Part shown: positions 1 to 8,264 of the stretch, piece by piece
Numbering within the stretch: position 1 is the first letter of the stretch
Layout: the number at the start of each line of letters is the position of its first letter
NCBI RefSeq assembly: GCF_900207585.1
Contig: NZ_OAOP01000003.1
Location: 248,001 to 312,000, forward strand
Length of the DNA stretch: 64,000 nucleotides
Source of the DNA: Bacillus oleivorans
Lineage (GTDB): Bacteria > Bacillota > Bacilli > Bacillales > JC228
Reading direction: 5' to 3'
The notes under the pieces: generated by a model
The model's input: the letters and a program-made list of their open reading frames with translations, nothing else
Told to the model about the DNA's origin: nothing
Database searches by the model: none
Position numbers and translations under genes: made by a program

Positions 1-136
1 CCTCCATGTTAGACATGGAACAGCCGAAGTTCTCCCGAAGGTTATTGAATACCTTCAAGATAAAGGATATACACTCGCTGCTTATGATCCGAATCATCAT
101 ATTTCGGTAAATTTCTGGGAAGATGAACGCTTGTAA
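1..136 (+). CDS. Polysaccharide deacetylase, C-terminal end only
   Basis: This is the last 44 codons of a gene entering from the left edge, reading in frame from base 2 to a TAA at 134-136. The visible tail has the pattern seen at the end of NodB-type polysaccharide deacetylases: an LH-V-RHGTAEVLPKVIEYL stretch, where the His and the 'xxLPKVIEYLQDKGY' helix close the deacetylase barrel, followed by a short tail ending in FWEDERL. Enzymes of this family remove N-acetyl groups from peptidoglycan or chitin-like sugars at the cell surface. The catalytic part lies outside the window, so the substrate cannot be judged. It is not PrkA, the usual upstream neighbour of yhbH in B. subtilis. Confidence 0.55.
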   Translation, partial: LHVRHGTAEVLPKVIEYLQDKGYTLAAYDPNHHISVNFWEDERL

Positions 137-358
137 CAATTTGGATTTTGTACCATTAAAAACAGGCTAGACTTTGGTCCAAATGTCAAAATCGTTTGGA
201 AATTATTTTGAATTGCTGCATAGGATAGAGTAATCACTCTTAAAATCGGTCGCCCCAACACCAAAAAGGGGTAGAGTGGTCCATTCTAGACCGTCATGAT
301 ATCGTATGCAAGTAAGTTGGATCTTGTGTCAATGGAAAATTATATAGGAGGGGAAAAT

Positions 359-1531
359 ATGTCACATTCAGACAATGGTCAATTCGTTTTGTCACAAGAA
401 GATTGGTCCCTCCATCGGAAAGGGCACGATGATCAGCAACGTCATCAAGAAAAGGTGCAGGAAGCCATTAGGAACAATTTACCGGATCTTATAACTGAAG
501 AGAGCATCATCATGTCCAACGGCCGCGATGTAGTAAAGATTCCGATTCGTTCCTTAGATGAGTATAAAATTAGATATAACTATGATAAAAACAAGCACGT
601 GGGTCAAGGAGATGGGGACAGTCGGGTTGGGGATGTTATCGCAAGGGAGCCATCCAATCAAAAGGGACCTGGCCAAGGCCAGGGGGCAGGCGATCAACCT
701 GGCGAAGATTATTATGAAGCTGAAGTTTCCCTTATGGAACTGGAGGAAGCGTTATTTAGCCAGCTGGAGCTTCCGAATTTAAAACGGAAAGAAAATGACG
801 AGCATGTTGTGGAAAATATTGAGTTTAATGATATCCGAAAAACAGGACTGATGGGAAACATTGATAAAAAACGAACGATGATGACCGCCTTTAAACGAAA
901 TGCAATGGCTGGGGAACCTAGTTTTTATCCAATTTACCCAGAGGATTTGAAGTTCAAAACATGGAATGAAGTAAAAAAACCGGATTCAAAGGCAGTTGTA
1001 CTGGCTATGATGGATACGAGCGGTTCCATGGGAATCTGGGAAAAATATATGGCGCGGAGCTTCTTCTTTTGGATGACACGATTTCTAAGAACCAAATATG
1101 AAACGGTTGAGATTGAATTTATTGCACATCACACTGAAGCAAAAGTAGTGAGTGAAGAGGATTTCTTTTCAAAGGGTGAAAGTGGAGGTACTATATGTTC
1201 ATCAGCTTATAAAAAAGCATTAGAATTAATTGAAGACCACTATTCGCCATTACGCTTCAATATTTATCCTTTTCATTTTTCCGATGGCGACAATTTAACA
1301 TCAGACAACGCACGCTGTGTAAAGCTTGTTGAAGAGCTCATGGGAAAATCAAATATGTTTGGCTATGGGGAAGTTAATCAGTATAATCGACATTCGACTC
1401 TAATGAGTGCATACAAAAACATTCGCCACGAGAAATTCCGGCATTATATTTTAAAACAAAGAGTTGACGTGTTTCATGCGATGCGGACATTCTTTCAAAA
1501 GCAGGAAGAGGGTTCAAAGCTGTATGCCTAA
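359..1531 (+). CDS. yhbH: YhbH family stress/sporulation protein (UPF0229)
   Basis: A 390-residue protein of the YhbH/YeaH family. The N-terminal half is charged and Gly/Gln-rich around residues 95-125; the C-terminal half carries a von Willebrand A-like fold with the metal-site motif DTSGSMG near residue 222. In B. subtilis yhbH is sporulation-associated and in E. coli the homologue is co-transcribed with the PrkA kinase; the biochemical role is unknown. The start at 359 is preferred over an in-frame ATG at 296 because an AGGAGGGG box lies just before it and the product then begins MSHSDNGQF like its relatives. No prkA gene is next to it here. A strong terminator follows. Confidence 0.85.
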   Translation: MSHSDNGQFVLSQEDWSLHRKGHDDQQRHQEKVQEAIRNNLPDLITEESIIMSNGRDVVKIPIRSLDEYKIRYNYDKNKHVGQGDGDSRVGDVIAREPSNQKGPGQGQGAGDQPGEDYYEAEVSLMELEEALFSQLELPNLKRKENDEHVVENIEFNDIRKTGLMGNIDKKRTMMTAFKRNAMAGEPSFYPIYPEDLKFKTWNEVKKPDSKAVVLAMMDTSGSMGIWEKYMARSFFFWMTRFLRTKYETVEIEFIAHHTEAKVVSEEDFFSKGESGGTICSSAYKKALELIEDHYSPLRFNIYPFHFSDGDNLTSDNARCVKLVEELMGKSNMFGYGEVNQYNRHSTLMSAYKNIRHEKFRHYILKQRVDVFHAMRTFFQKQEEGSKLYA

Positions 1532-1539
1532 AAAATTGT

Positions 1540-1570
1540 GCCAGTCCTTGCAAAAGGGCTGGCTTTCTTA
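1540..1570 (+). terminator. Intrinsic terminator after yhbH
   Basis: A 10-bp stem GCCAGTCCTT / AAGGGCTGGC (one G-T pair) closed by a GCAA tetraloop and followed by TTTCTT. Confidence 0.8.
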
Positions 1571-1948
1571 ACGATTAGGAATGCATTGCTAATCTTTTTC
1601 GAATTTGAATAAGAGATACGAAATGTTTTGGAAACTGGTAAATAAAATATGAAAGTCTTTCTTAAAAAATTCCGTCTACTGTTGTCATAAATATGGTTTA
1701 AGTTTGTACATAAAAGGATATTACACAAATAGGAAAAAATTTTACCTTTCCACCATTTTCTAGTAAAATAGTAATAAATTCGTTTAAATTTTTAAAAAAA
1801 TCCCCTATATCTTATCGTTAAATGGCTCGTCTTCAACATTTCTTTTTATTTTCAGTAATATAAATAATTATTACGTACATATAATTTTCAAAATTAAGCA
1901 GGAATCAGCTATTTTGTTCAAAACCAAAATGATTAAGGAGAAAGTTAC
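1571..1948. other. AT-rich intergenic stretch before the histidine kinase
   Basis: About 380 bases of very AT-rich DNA. I see no credible coding frame, RNA structure or clear sigma-A promoter; short reading frames on the minus strand have no ribosome binding site. Only the AAGGAG box at 1935-1940 for the next gene is readable. Confidence 0.4.
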
Positions 1949-3505
1949 ATGACACCTAATGATGAAAATCAGGAAGAACGCAATAAGCATAATCATTTGA
2001 GCCAATTAGCATCCGTAGGACAGATTGCTGCAGGGATTGCTCATGAAGTGCGAAATCCGCTGACAGCTGTTAAAGGATTTTTACAGCTCCTCCAAAACGA
2101 GGACAAACCTGAATATATCGAAATTGCACAATCAGAATTAGACAATGCATTAACCACCCTAAATAATCTTCTGCAGGTATCAAAGCCGGATTTAGAAGAT
2201 GAAGAGGAACAGCCAATCCATATGGCGGTAGAATTGGAATCTGTCTTGAATTTATTTCAGGATCGGCTATACGATGTCGAATTAATAACGGACATCCAAG
2301 ATTCCGAGACTGTGGTTTTTGGGAAGAAAAATCAGTTTAAAAAAGCCTTTTTTAATTTGCTTAAAAATGCTTTTGAATCCATAGAGGGGAAAGGGAAGAT
2401 TTGGGTCAGTCACTTTGCAGCGGAGAAGGAAGTGATTGTGTCCATCCAAGATACAGGTGTTGGTATTCCAAAAGAAAAATTAGCGATATTAGGTACGCCT
2501 TTCTTTACGACAAAACATCATGGAACGGGGATGGGTTTAACCCAAGTATTTACTGTGGTATACCAGCATGGAGGAAATATTTCAGTTGAAAGCAAGGAAA
2601 ATGAGGGTACTAAATTTACTTTGACAATACCCAAAAAGCTGATGACGAATCCAAGGGGTGTGAAGAGGTTGGAACTTGAATTTGAGAAGGATTTTACAAT
2701 GATCGAATTTTTTAAAAGAAACAGTAAAATATTCGAAGATAGATTGCTAGACCAGGCTATTAATGTAAGAGATAAAATTGATGAAATTTTGGCAATAGGG
2801 AATATTGATTTAATTAATAATGCGCAAAAATTAGTTATCCTTGTAATCGAGGAACGTGAACATGAACTCATTACATTTGCAAAACAAGAAGGAAAAGCAT
2901 GGGCTAAATATTCATTAACCATTGCATTTAAGCTGGAGTGGGTACAGGCAATCCGCAGAACGTTGTGGGACTTTTTATATAATTTTACCGTTCAAAGTGA
3001 TAATGAACATAATTTAGAAGATTTTTTCACATTAGAGAAGAAAATTAACGAGCTAATGGATCAGTTTTTAAATCACTTTTTCATTAGCTATTCTAAATTT
3101 AAAGATGAAGTGTTGCTTGCACAAAGGGAATTAGTTGAAAATTTATCGGTTCCGATTATACCGATTACCCCTTCTATTAGCATTTTGCCTCTGATTGGTG
3201 AAATGGATGAGTATAGAATAAAAACAATCGAAGAAAAAGTGCTTGAAGAAATTAGTGAACTTCATATTCAAACAATCATTATGGATCTTTCTGGCGTAGG
3301 TTATATGGAATTGGAAGTTATGCAGCACTTGATTAAAATTATTGATGGAATCTCACTAATGGGTTGTAAAACGGTTCTTACTGGCATCCGCCCAGAAATA
3401 GTAAAGAATGTTGTTAAATCGGGAATCAGTCTGGAGAAAAAGGCAACAGCCAAAGGTACATTACAATTAGCATTAAGGGATTATCTAGGATTGAAAAAAG
3501 AGTAG
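1949..3505 (+). CDS. Soluble histidine kinase fused to an RsbR-like STAS module
   Basis: A 518-residue protein without signal peptide or membrane segment. Residues 14-80 form a HisKA dimerisation domain with the phospho-acceptor His32 in the H-box HEVRNPL; residues 95-232 are an ATPase domain with N-box (FNLLKNA, N136/N140), G1 box DTGVGIP (168-174) and G2 box GTGMGL (192-197). Residues 245-390 are helical and resemble an RsbR-type N-terminal domain; residues 395-515 are a STAS domain with the RsbR-like blocks 'ISILPLIGEMD', 'IIMDLSGVGYMELEV' and 'VLTGIRPEIV'. By remembered alignment with RsbRA the positions of the two RsbT-target threonines appear to be Leu and Asn. No response regulator is adjacent, so this is an orphan kinase. 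ATG at 1949 follows AAGGAGAAAG. The target pathway is unknown. Confidence 0.8.
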   Translation: MTPNDENQEERNKHNHLSQLASVGQIAAGIAHEVRNPLTAVKGFLQLLQNEDKPEYIEIAQSELDNALTTLNNLLQVSKPDLEDEEEQPIHMAVELESVLNLFQDRLYDVELITDIQDSETVVFGKKNQFKKAFFNLLKNAFESIEGKGKIWVSHFAAEKEVIVSIQDTGVGIPKEKLAILGTPFFTTKHHGTGMGLTQVFTVVYQHGGNISVESKENEGTKFTLTIPKKLMTNPRGVKRLELEFEKDFTMIEFFKRNSKIFEDRLLDQAINVRDKIDEILAIGNIDLINNAQKLVILVIEEREHELITFAKQEGKAWAKYSLTIAFKLEWVQAIRRTLWDFLYNFTVQSDNEHNLEDFFTLEKKINELMDQFLNHFFISYSKFKDEVLLAQRELVENLSVPIIPITPSISILPLIGEMDEYRIKTIEEKVLEEISELHIQTIIMDLSGVGYMELEVMQHLIKIIDGISLMGCKTVLTGIRPEIVKNVVKSGISLEKKATAKGTLQLALRDYLGLKKE

Positions 3506-3597
3506 GAATAATTATCTGCTATTATACTATAAATTATTCGACATAAATGAATAATCGAATGGGATACCAAAGTTATCAAAAGTCATAAAAATAGAGG

Positions 3598-3636
3598 TAG
3601 AGGTAAGACTGTAAAACAGTGCTTACCTCTATTTCA
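3598..3636 (+). terminator. Intrinsic terminator after the kinase-STAS gene
   Basis: A long hairpin: outer stem TAGAGGTAAG / CTTACCTCTA, inner stem ACTG / CAGT, followed by TTTCATTT. The rest of the 306-base gap to the next gene is AT-rich with no other structure I can name. Confidence 0.8.
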
Positions 3637-3811
3637 TTTAACTCATGATAAAATAGATTGTGAAAAGCGGAAAATTAATTTCCATGAAACTGTGAGCATG
3701 ATAAGATTAAATATAGACATTTTCACGGTTTGCCCCGGTTTCCCTCACATTATCTACCTTTTTTCTTATATTTATAAAAATTAAAAACTATTATGAACGG
3801 GAGAGTATTGG

Positions 3812-4696
3812 ATGGAACCAGAGTATTTAACGATACACCAGCATAAAAAAAGTAAAAAAATCAAAATAATTAATAGAGTAATTTTCGTTATATTGGGAGC
3901 CATTTTAGTATCTGTGGGACTTGAAATATTTCTTGTGCCAAACAAAATCATTGACGGCGGAATTGTGGGCGTATCGATTATTGTTTCTCACCTGACCGGA
4001 ATTAAACTAGGGATTTTGCTATTTATATTAAATCTTCCTTTTTTCTTTTTGGGGTATAAGCAAATCGGTAAAACATTTGCTCTTACCACCCTCGGAGGCA
4101 TTACGGTCCTTTCTATTGTCACAACTATTCTTCACCCAGTTCCGGTTTTAACAGAGGATCTTTTATTGGCATCGGTATTTGGCGGGATGATCTTAGGCGT
4201 CGGTGTGGGAATGGTTATTCGGAACAGTGGATCACTGGATGGGACGGAGATTTTGGCGATTCTTTTTAATAAAAAGACTCCTTTTTCAGTCGGTGAAGTC
4301 GTGATGTTTTTCAATATTTTTATTCTGGGGAGTGCTGGTTTTGTTTTCGGCTGGAATCGGGCCATGTATTCATTAATTGCTTATTTTATTGCTTATAAAA
4401 TGATTGATATTACGATCGAGGGGTTTGAATCGTCAAAGTCTGTCTGGATTATTAGTGACCAGCATAAAGAAATTGCAGATGCCCTTAATGATCGTTTAGG
4501 AAGAGGGGTCACCTATTTAAATGGAGAGGGTGCCTATTCTGGAGATTTTAAAAAAGTGATTTTTTGTGTTATTACTCGTCTAGAAGAGGCAAAACTAAAA
4601 AGTATCGTCGAGGATATCGATCCTAGTGCTTTTTTAGCAGTGGGAGACATCCATGATGTAAAAGGCGGAAGGTTTAAAAAGCGTGATATCCATTAA
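3812..4696 (+). CDS. YitT family membrane protein (DUF161 plus DUF2179)
   Basis: A 294-residue integral membrane protein. Five or six hydrophobic helices lie between residues 22 and 200, including the family block 'PNKIIDGGIVGVSII' after helix 1. A soluble C-terminal DUF2179 domain follows (about residues 205-290) with 'GRGVTYLNGEGAYSG' and 'AFLAVGDIHDVKGGRF', the usual closing motif. Bacilli carry several paralogues (YitT, YpjC, YqfU, YvjA, YxkD); none has a firmly known function and I cannot decide which one this matches. It appears to be a single-gene unit between two terminators. ATG at 3812 follows GGGAGAG. Confidence 0.85.
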   Translation: MEPEYLTIHQHKKSKKIKIINRVIFVILGAILVSVGLEIFLVPNKIIDGGIVGVSIIVSHLTGIKLGILLFILNLPFFFLGYKQIGKTFALTTLGGITVLSIVTTILHPVPVLTEDLLLASVFGGMILGVGVGMVIRNSGSLDGTEILAILFNKKTPFSVGEVVMFFNIFILGSAGFVFGWNRAMYSLIAYFIAYKMIDITIEGFESSKSVWIISDQHKEIADALNDRLGRGVTYLNGEGAYSGDFKKVIFCVITRLEEAKLKSIVEDIDPSAFLAVGDIHDVKGGRFKKRDIH

Positions 4697-4823
4697 ATTG
4701 GAAATGACATACTCTTGATTTTCTTAGGTGAATTTAATACAATATTCATTTGTAAGAAAAGTGTATCAATGCCCATGTACATTTATATCTTGCAAATATA
4801 AAGTAATAGGTGGTTGATGAAAA

Positions 4824-5798
4824 ATGGCAGAAGGAAAACAATACAGAGTATTGCTGTACTACATGTATGTACCAATTGATAATCCAGAGGAATTTGCGAA
4901 AAATCATTTAAAATTCTGTAAAGAACTTGGCTTAAAAGGCAGAATTTTAGTAGCGCACGAAGGGATCAATGGTACTGTATCTGGTACGATTGAACAAACT
5001 AATAAATATATGGAGACGATGAAACAAGATCCTCGTTTTGCAGACATTGTTTTCAAAATTGATGAATCAGATGGACATGCCTTCAAGAAAATGCATGTGC
5101 GTCCAAGACCGGAGCTTGTTACTCTTCGTCTAGAAGATGATATTAATCCGAACGAATTAACTGGGGATTATCTTAGCCCTAAAGAATTTTATAAAAGAAT
5201 GCAAGAAGAAAATGTTATTGTGCTGGATGCACGTAATACGTATGAATATGATTTAGGTCACTTTAGAGGTGCTATCAGACCTGATGTTGAAACGTTCCGC
5301 GATCTTCCGCAATGGGTTCGTGAAAATAAACACCTGCTTGAGGGCAAGAAAATTCTAACCTACTGTACAGGCGGAATCCGCTGTGAAAAATTCTCAGGCT
5401 GGCTGAAAAAAGAAGGCTTTGAGGAAGTAGGACAACTCCATGGCGGTATTGTAACCTATGGTCAAGACCCAGAGGTACAAGGCGAGCTTTGGGATGGTTC
5501 ATTGTATGTATTTGATGAAAGAATTTCGGTTCCGGTTAACCGCAAAGAACATGTTGTGGTCGGCCGTGAATATTTTACTGGCGAACCATGTGAACGCTAT
5601 GCTAATTGCGCAAACCCAGAGTGTAACAAACAACTTCTGATGTCTGAAGATAGTGAGCATAAATATATGCGTTCTTGTTCCCATGAATGCCGTGTGCACC
5701 CAAGAAACCGCTATGTAGTGGAACATCAGATGACACAAGAACAAATTAATGAACGTCTTGCAAAGATTGAAGAAGAAAAAGTGAAACAGGAAGCTTAA
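4824..5798 (+). CDS. trhO: tRNA uridine(34) hydroxylase TrhO (rhodanese family)
   Basis: A 324-residue cytosolic protein of the YceA/YbfQ family, which hydroxylates U34 of certain tRNAs as the first step of 5-methoxyuridine or cmo5U formation. The N-terminal 95 residues form the acylphosphatase-like UPF0176 domain. The rhodanese domain covers about residues 115-215 with the active-site loop CTGGIRC (Cys181, Cys187). The C-terminus has a Cys-rich, probably metal-binding segment ([13 protein letters not shown] and CSHEC). Length matches the family. It stands alone and is closed by a good terminator. The ribosome binding site is GGTGG upstream of ATG 4824. Confidence 0.9.
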   Translation: MAEGKQYRVLLYYMYVPIDNPEEFAKNHLKFCKELGLKGRILVAHEGINGTVSGTIEQTNKYMETMKQDPRFADIVFKIDESDGHAFKKMHVRPRPELVTLRLEDDINPNELTGDYLSPKEFYKRMQEENVIVLDARNTYEYDLGHFRGAIRPDVETFRDLPQWVRENKHLLEGKKILTYCTGGIRCEKFSGWLKKEGFEEVGQLHGGIVTYGQDPEVQGELWDGSLYVFDERISVPVNRKEHVVVGREYFTGEPCERYANCANPECNKQLLMSEDSEHKYMRSCSHECRVHPRNRYVVEHQMTQEQINERLAKIEEEKVKQEA

Positions 5799-5807
5799 AT
5801 AAGTGTG

Positions 5808-5833
5808 GCCCACCTTTTCTAAGGTGGGCTTTG
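5808..5833 (+). terminator. Intrinsic terminator after trhO
   Basis: Stem GCCCACCTT / AAGGTGGGC with a short loop, followed by TTTGAT. Confidence 0.85.
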
Positions 5834-5881
5834 ATATTATATTTTAAGCTGATTATCCAAAAATCAACAAAAGCAAAAATA

Positions 5882-5908
5882 TTTACATTTTAATTATATT
5901 AATATAAT
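5882..5908 (+). promoter_or_regulatory. Possible sigma-A promoter for the riboswitch leader
   Basis: TTTACA at 5882-5887 and a perfect TATAAT at 5903-5908, but the spacer is only 15 bases, so the -35 call is uncertain. It lies about 20 bases before the riboswitch core. Confidence 0.35.
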
Positions 5909-5924
5909 ATTATTGTGTATTGTT

Positions 5925-6078
5925 ATATCCGCTTAATCTTTTATAAAGAACGGGGGACCCAATGTTAGCGTTTATACGCTTTGGGGTGAATTCTTTTATG
6001 AAGGGGCTGCATGTTTCCTTTAGCCCTAACCCGACAGCTAACCTCGTCAGCGTCTAAAAGGGAACAGCTGGAATATTG
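5925..6078 (+). ncRNA. c-di-AMP riboswitch (ydaO-yuaA class)
   Basis: The leader holds the conserved blocks of the ydaO-yuaA RNA in order: CCGCTTAAT, GGGGGACCCAATG, a small stem (GCGTTTATACGC), GGGGTGAATTC, ATGAAGGGGCTGC, TTAGCCCTAACCCGACAGC, TAACCTCGTCAGCG and GGAACAGCTGG. This class senses cyclic di-AMP and usually shuts off expression when the ligand is abundant. In B. subtilis it controls potassium uptake (kimA, ktrAB). Here a terminator hairpin follows 12 bases later, then a dicarboxylate/glutamate symporter gene. The exact P1 boundaries are approximate. Confidence 0.9.
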
Positions 6079-6089
6079 TTTCGTAAGGC

Positions 6090-6112
6090 AAGGCACAGCG
6101 GTGTCTTTTTTT
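6090..6112 (+). terminator. Riboswitch expression-platform terminator
   Basis: Seven-bp stem AAGGCAC / GTGTCTT (one G-T pair) with loop AGCG, running into a T7 tract. It sits between the aptamer and the symporter gene, as expected for ligand-dependent transcription termination. Confidence 0.75.
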
Positions 6113-6193
6113 ACTGGGAAAAACAATGTTCTTTCCCTTTCCTGGACTTATGTTTTGAACAGCATAGATATTTACAGAAGGTGAGGGAAACTG

Positions 6194-7450
6194 ATGAAAA
6201 AAATTAGTTTAGCTGGCCAGATCTTTATCGGCCTTTTATTTGGGATTATTGTAGGCGGAATCTTTTACGGAAATCCAGAGGTCGCTTCATACCTGCAGCC
6301 GATTGGAGATACATTTTTACGTCTGATTAAAATGATTGTTATACCAATCGTAGTTGCCAGTATAATCGTTGCAGTTGCTGGTGTTGGAGATATAAAGCAG
6401 TTAGGTAAAATTGGCGGTAAAACAATACTTTATTTTGAAATCATAACAACCATTGCCATTATTGTTGGGATTGCTTCTGCGAATATTTTCCAGCCTGGTG
6501 CTGGTGTAAATATGAATCAGTTGGAAACTACCGATATAAACAGTTATGTCGATACAGCTGAGTCACAGGAAAGCAAAACTTTGGTTGATAAATTAGTTCA
6601 GATTGTTCCCACTAATCCGATTGCAGCTATTGCAGAAGGAGATATGCTTGCGATCATTTTCTTCTCTCTCATGTTTGGATTAGGAATTGCAGCAATCGGT
6701 GAAAAAGGGAAACCTGTGTTAGCTTTTTTCCAAGGAACCGCTGATGCGATGTTCTATATAACAAACCTAATTATGAAATTGGCTCCATTTGGTGTATTTG
6801 CCTTAATTGGAGTTACTGTTTCAAAATTTGGACTAGCATCCCTCATTCCACTTGGAAAATTAGTGTTGACTGTGTATGGAACAATGATTTTCTTCGTATT
6901 TGCAGTCTTAGGCATCGTTTCTAAAATGGCTGGATTCGGTATTTTTAAATTAATTAAGTTATTAAAAGACGAATTGATACTAGCTTTTTCAACAGCAAGT
7001 TCAGAAGCTGTGCTTCCAAAGATCATGGAAAAAATGGAAAAAGCGGGTTGTCCAAAGCACATTACTTCATTTGTCATTCCGACCGGTTATTCTTTTAACC
7101 TAGATGGATCTACGTTATATCAAGCATTAGCCGCTATCTTTATTGCACAAATGTATGGAATTGATATGAGTATTGCAGATCAAATTTCTTTAATGCTGGT
7201 ATTAATGGTCACTTCAAAAGGAATTGCAGGTGTTCCTGGAGTTTCATTCGTCGTTCTGCTAGCAACATTGGGAACAGTTGGGTTACCGCTTGAAGGTCTT
7301 GCCTTTATCGCGGGAATTGACCGAATCCTCGATATGGGCAGAACAGCTGTGAACGTAGTCGGAAATTCCCTGGCAGCGATTGTGATTTCAAAATGGGAAG
7401 GCGTTTTTAAACCGAAGCAAGATAAATCTGTAATGGAACAGGCATCTTAG
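6194..7450 (+). CDS. Dicarboxylate/amino acid:cation symporter (DctA/GltP/GltT family)
   Basis: A 418-residue polytopic membrane protein of the DAACS family, which couples uptake of glutamate, aspartate or C4-dicarboxylates to Na+ or H+. Family marks visible: 'FLRLIKMIVIPIVVASII' in TM2-3, the serine-rich re-entrant loop 'AFSTASSEAVLPK' (HP1), 'GYSFNLDGSTLYQ' in TM7 (the cation-site NxDG motif) and 'SKGIAGVPGVSF' (HP2). 'DRILDMGRTAVNVVGN' in TM8 has the Asp and Arg that in relatives contact an acidic amino acid substrate. Its 5' leader is a c-di-AMP riboswitch with terminator, so expression should fall when c-di-AMP is high. ATG 6194 follows GAAGGTGAGGG. Glutamate or aspartate is the likeliest substrate, but sequence alone does not prove it. 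Confidence 0.85.
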   Translation: MKKISLAGQIFIGLLFGIIVGGIFYGNPEVASYLQPIGDTFLRLIKMIVIPIVVASIIVAVAGVGDIKQLGKIGGKTILYFEIITTIAIIVGIASANIFQPGAGVNMNQLETTDINSYVDTAESQESKTLVDKLVQIVPTNPIAAIAEGDMLAIIFFSLMFGLGIAAIGEKGKPVLAFFQGTADAMFYITNLIMKLAPFGVFALIGVTVSKFGLASLIPLGKLVLTVYGTMIFFVFAVLGIVSKMAGFGIFKLIKLLKDELILAFSTASSEAVLPKIMEKMEKAGCPKHITSFVIPTGYSFNLDGSTLYQALAAIFIAQMYGIDMSIADQISLMLVLMVTSKGIAGVPGVSFVVLLATLGTVGLPLEGLAFIAGIDRILDMGRTAVNVVGNSLAAIVISKWEGVFKPKQDKSVMEQAS

Positions 7451-7461
7451 CAAAGAAAATT

Positions 7462-7496
7462 AGTCAGGATTAGAAAGTTTCTAATCCTGACTTTAA
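7462..7496 (+). terminator. Intrinsic terminator after the symporter
   Basis: A perfect 15-bp inverted repeat AGTCAGGATTAGAAA / TTTCTAATCCTGACT followed by TTAAT. Confidence 0.85.
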
Positions 7497-7509
7497 TAAT
7501 TTGTCACAT

Positions 7510-7742
7510 ATAACTGAACCAATGTCCGTAAGATTCCGGCAGTAGCTAACCCCTTTGTATAGGACATACGTTCCGCTATTTCTTAAAAAACCTCAGTTTT
7601 TAAAACATATAGGACATACGTTCCGTTATTCACCAAAATTTTTTAAAAAATCGCATGTTTTTGCCATAATAGCGGATCCAGTGTCCGGATAATTTTAGAA
7701 ATCCGCTATTTTTAATAAAATAACGGAACTAATGTCCGTAAA
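7510..7742. repeat. Palindromic intergenic repeat element, copy 1
   Basis: A composite of a short unit (GGACATACGTTCCGCTATT, 'F') and its reverse complement ('R'). The order here is R-F-F-R-R at about 7514, 7560, 7608, 7670 and 7720, so the F pair and R pair can fold on each other. The middle holds AATCGCATGTTTTTGCC, which recurs in copy 2 at 38.5 kb. No coding frame or transposase is inside. Confidence 0.75.
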
Positions 7743-7745
7743 GAA

Positions 7746-7914
7746 AAATTGGCCAGTGTTTTTGGTGAAACGCAAGAGGAGCTAGCCCAAATCGGAAAAT
7801 CTGCATCCAGTGCACTTCTTTAACTTTAAGGATTCTGCCCATATCAGAATGGTGAACCTTACTATATTTCAAAATTCACACCAACTAAGGACGAGGCTGA
7901 AAACACCCTGGTTC
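7746..7914 (+). other. Intergenic stretch with two possible decayed protein tails
   Basis: Two short open frames without start sites look like gene ends. One reads FGETQEELAQIGKSASSALL then stop near 7794-7820. Another, in a different frame, reads PYYISKFTPTKDEAENTL and stops at about 7926, inside the next (minus-strand) gene. They may be remnants of a lost gene, or chance; I could not name a family. Confidence 0.2.
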
Positions 7915-8106
7915 TTATTTATGAATAAATTGGTTAATTGTTTGACTGAGATTTTGTTGACTGTGAATGTCGGCTTCTGCTTCATTTTTTAATTCTAAAG
8001 CTTCTGGGTCGAATGGACGATTTTTCTTTTTGAATATGATATCTGCAATGACAGCAAATGAAATTAAACCACCCGACAGGATTATAATTGCCAGCCACAA
8101 TGGCAT
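7915..8106 (-). CDS. Small single-pass membrane protein, unknown function
   Basis: A 63-residue protein starting MPLWLAIIIL with one membrane helix (about residues 4-26), then a KKKNRPFD junction and a hydrophilic, Gln/Asn/Glu-rich tail. The ATG at 8106 is preferred over an in-frame GTG at 8115 because a perfect AGGAGG lies eight bases before it. I do not recognise the family; the layout (short N-out or N-in anchor plus acidic tail) is common among Bacillus small membrane proteins. It is transcribed toward the remnant stretch and away from mtnE's terminator, so it is probably its own unit. Confidence 0.6.
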   Translation of the reverse strand: MPLWLAIIILSGGLISFAVIADIIFKKKNRPFDPEALELKNEAEADIHSQQNLSQTINQFIHK

Positions 8107-8200
8107 AATTGCCACCTCCTAATCAAAAATCGCTCTAATACAATATATCAGCTTATTATTATTTTACCACAAAAAGACATAATTATCAGAAAACTGATGT

Positions 8201-8259
8201 AAAAAGTGCCTGATCCCCTTTGCGGTAATGCGAAGCTCAGGGAGTCAGGTACCTTTTTT
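8201..8259 (-). terminator. Terminator downstream of mtnE (possibly bidirectional)
   Basis: Arms GTGCCTGATCCCC and GGGAGTCAGGTACC pair across a GC-rich loop. On the minus strand the stem runs into TTTTT, and the plus strand has TTTTTT on the other side. Confidence 0.7.
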
Positions 8260-8264
8260 AATTT

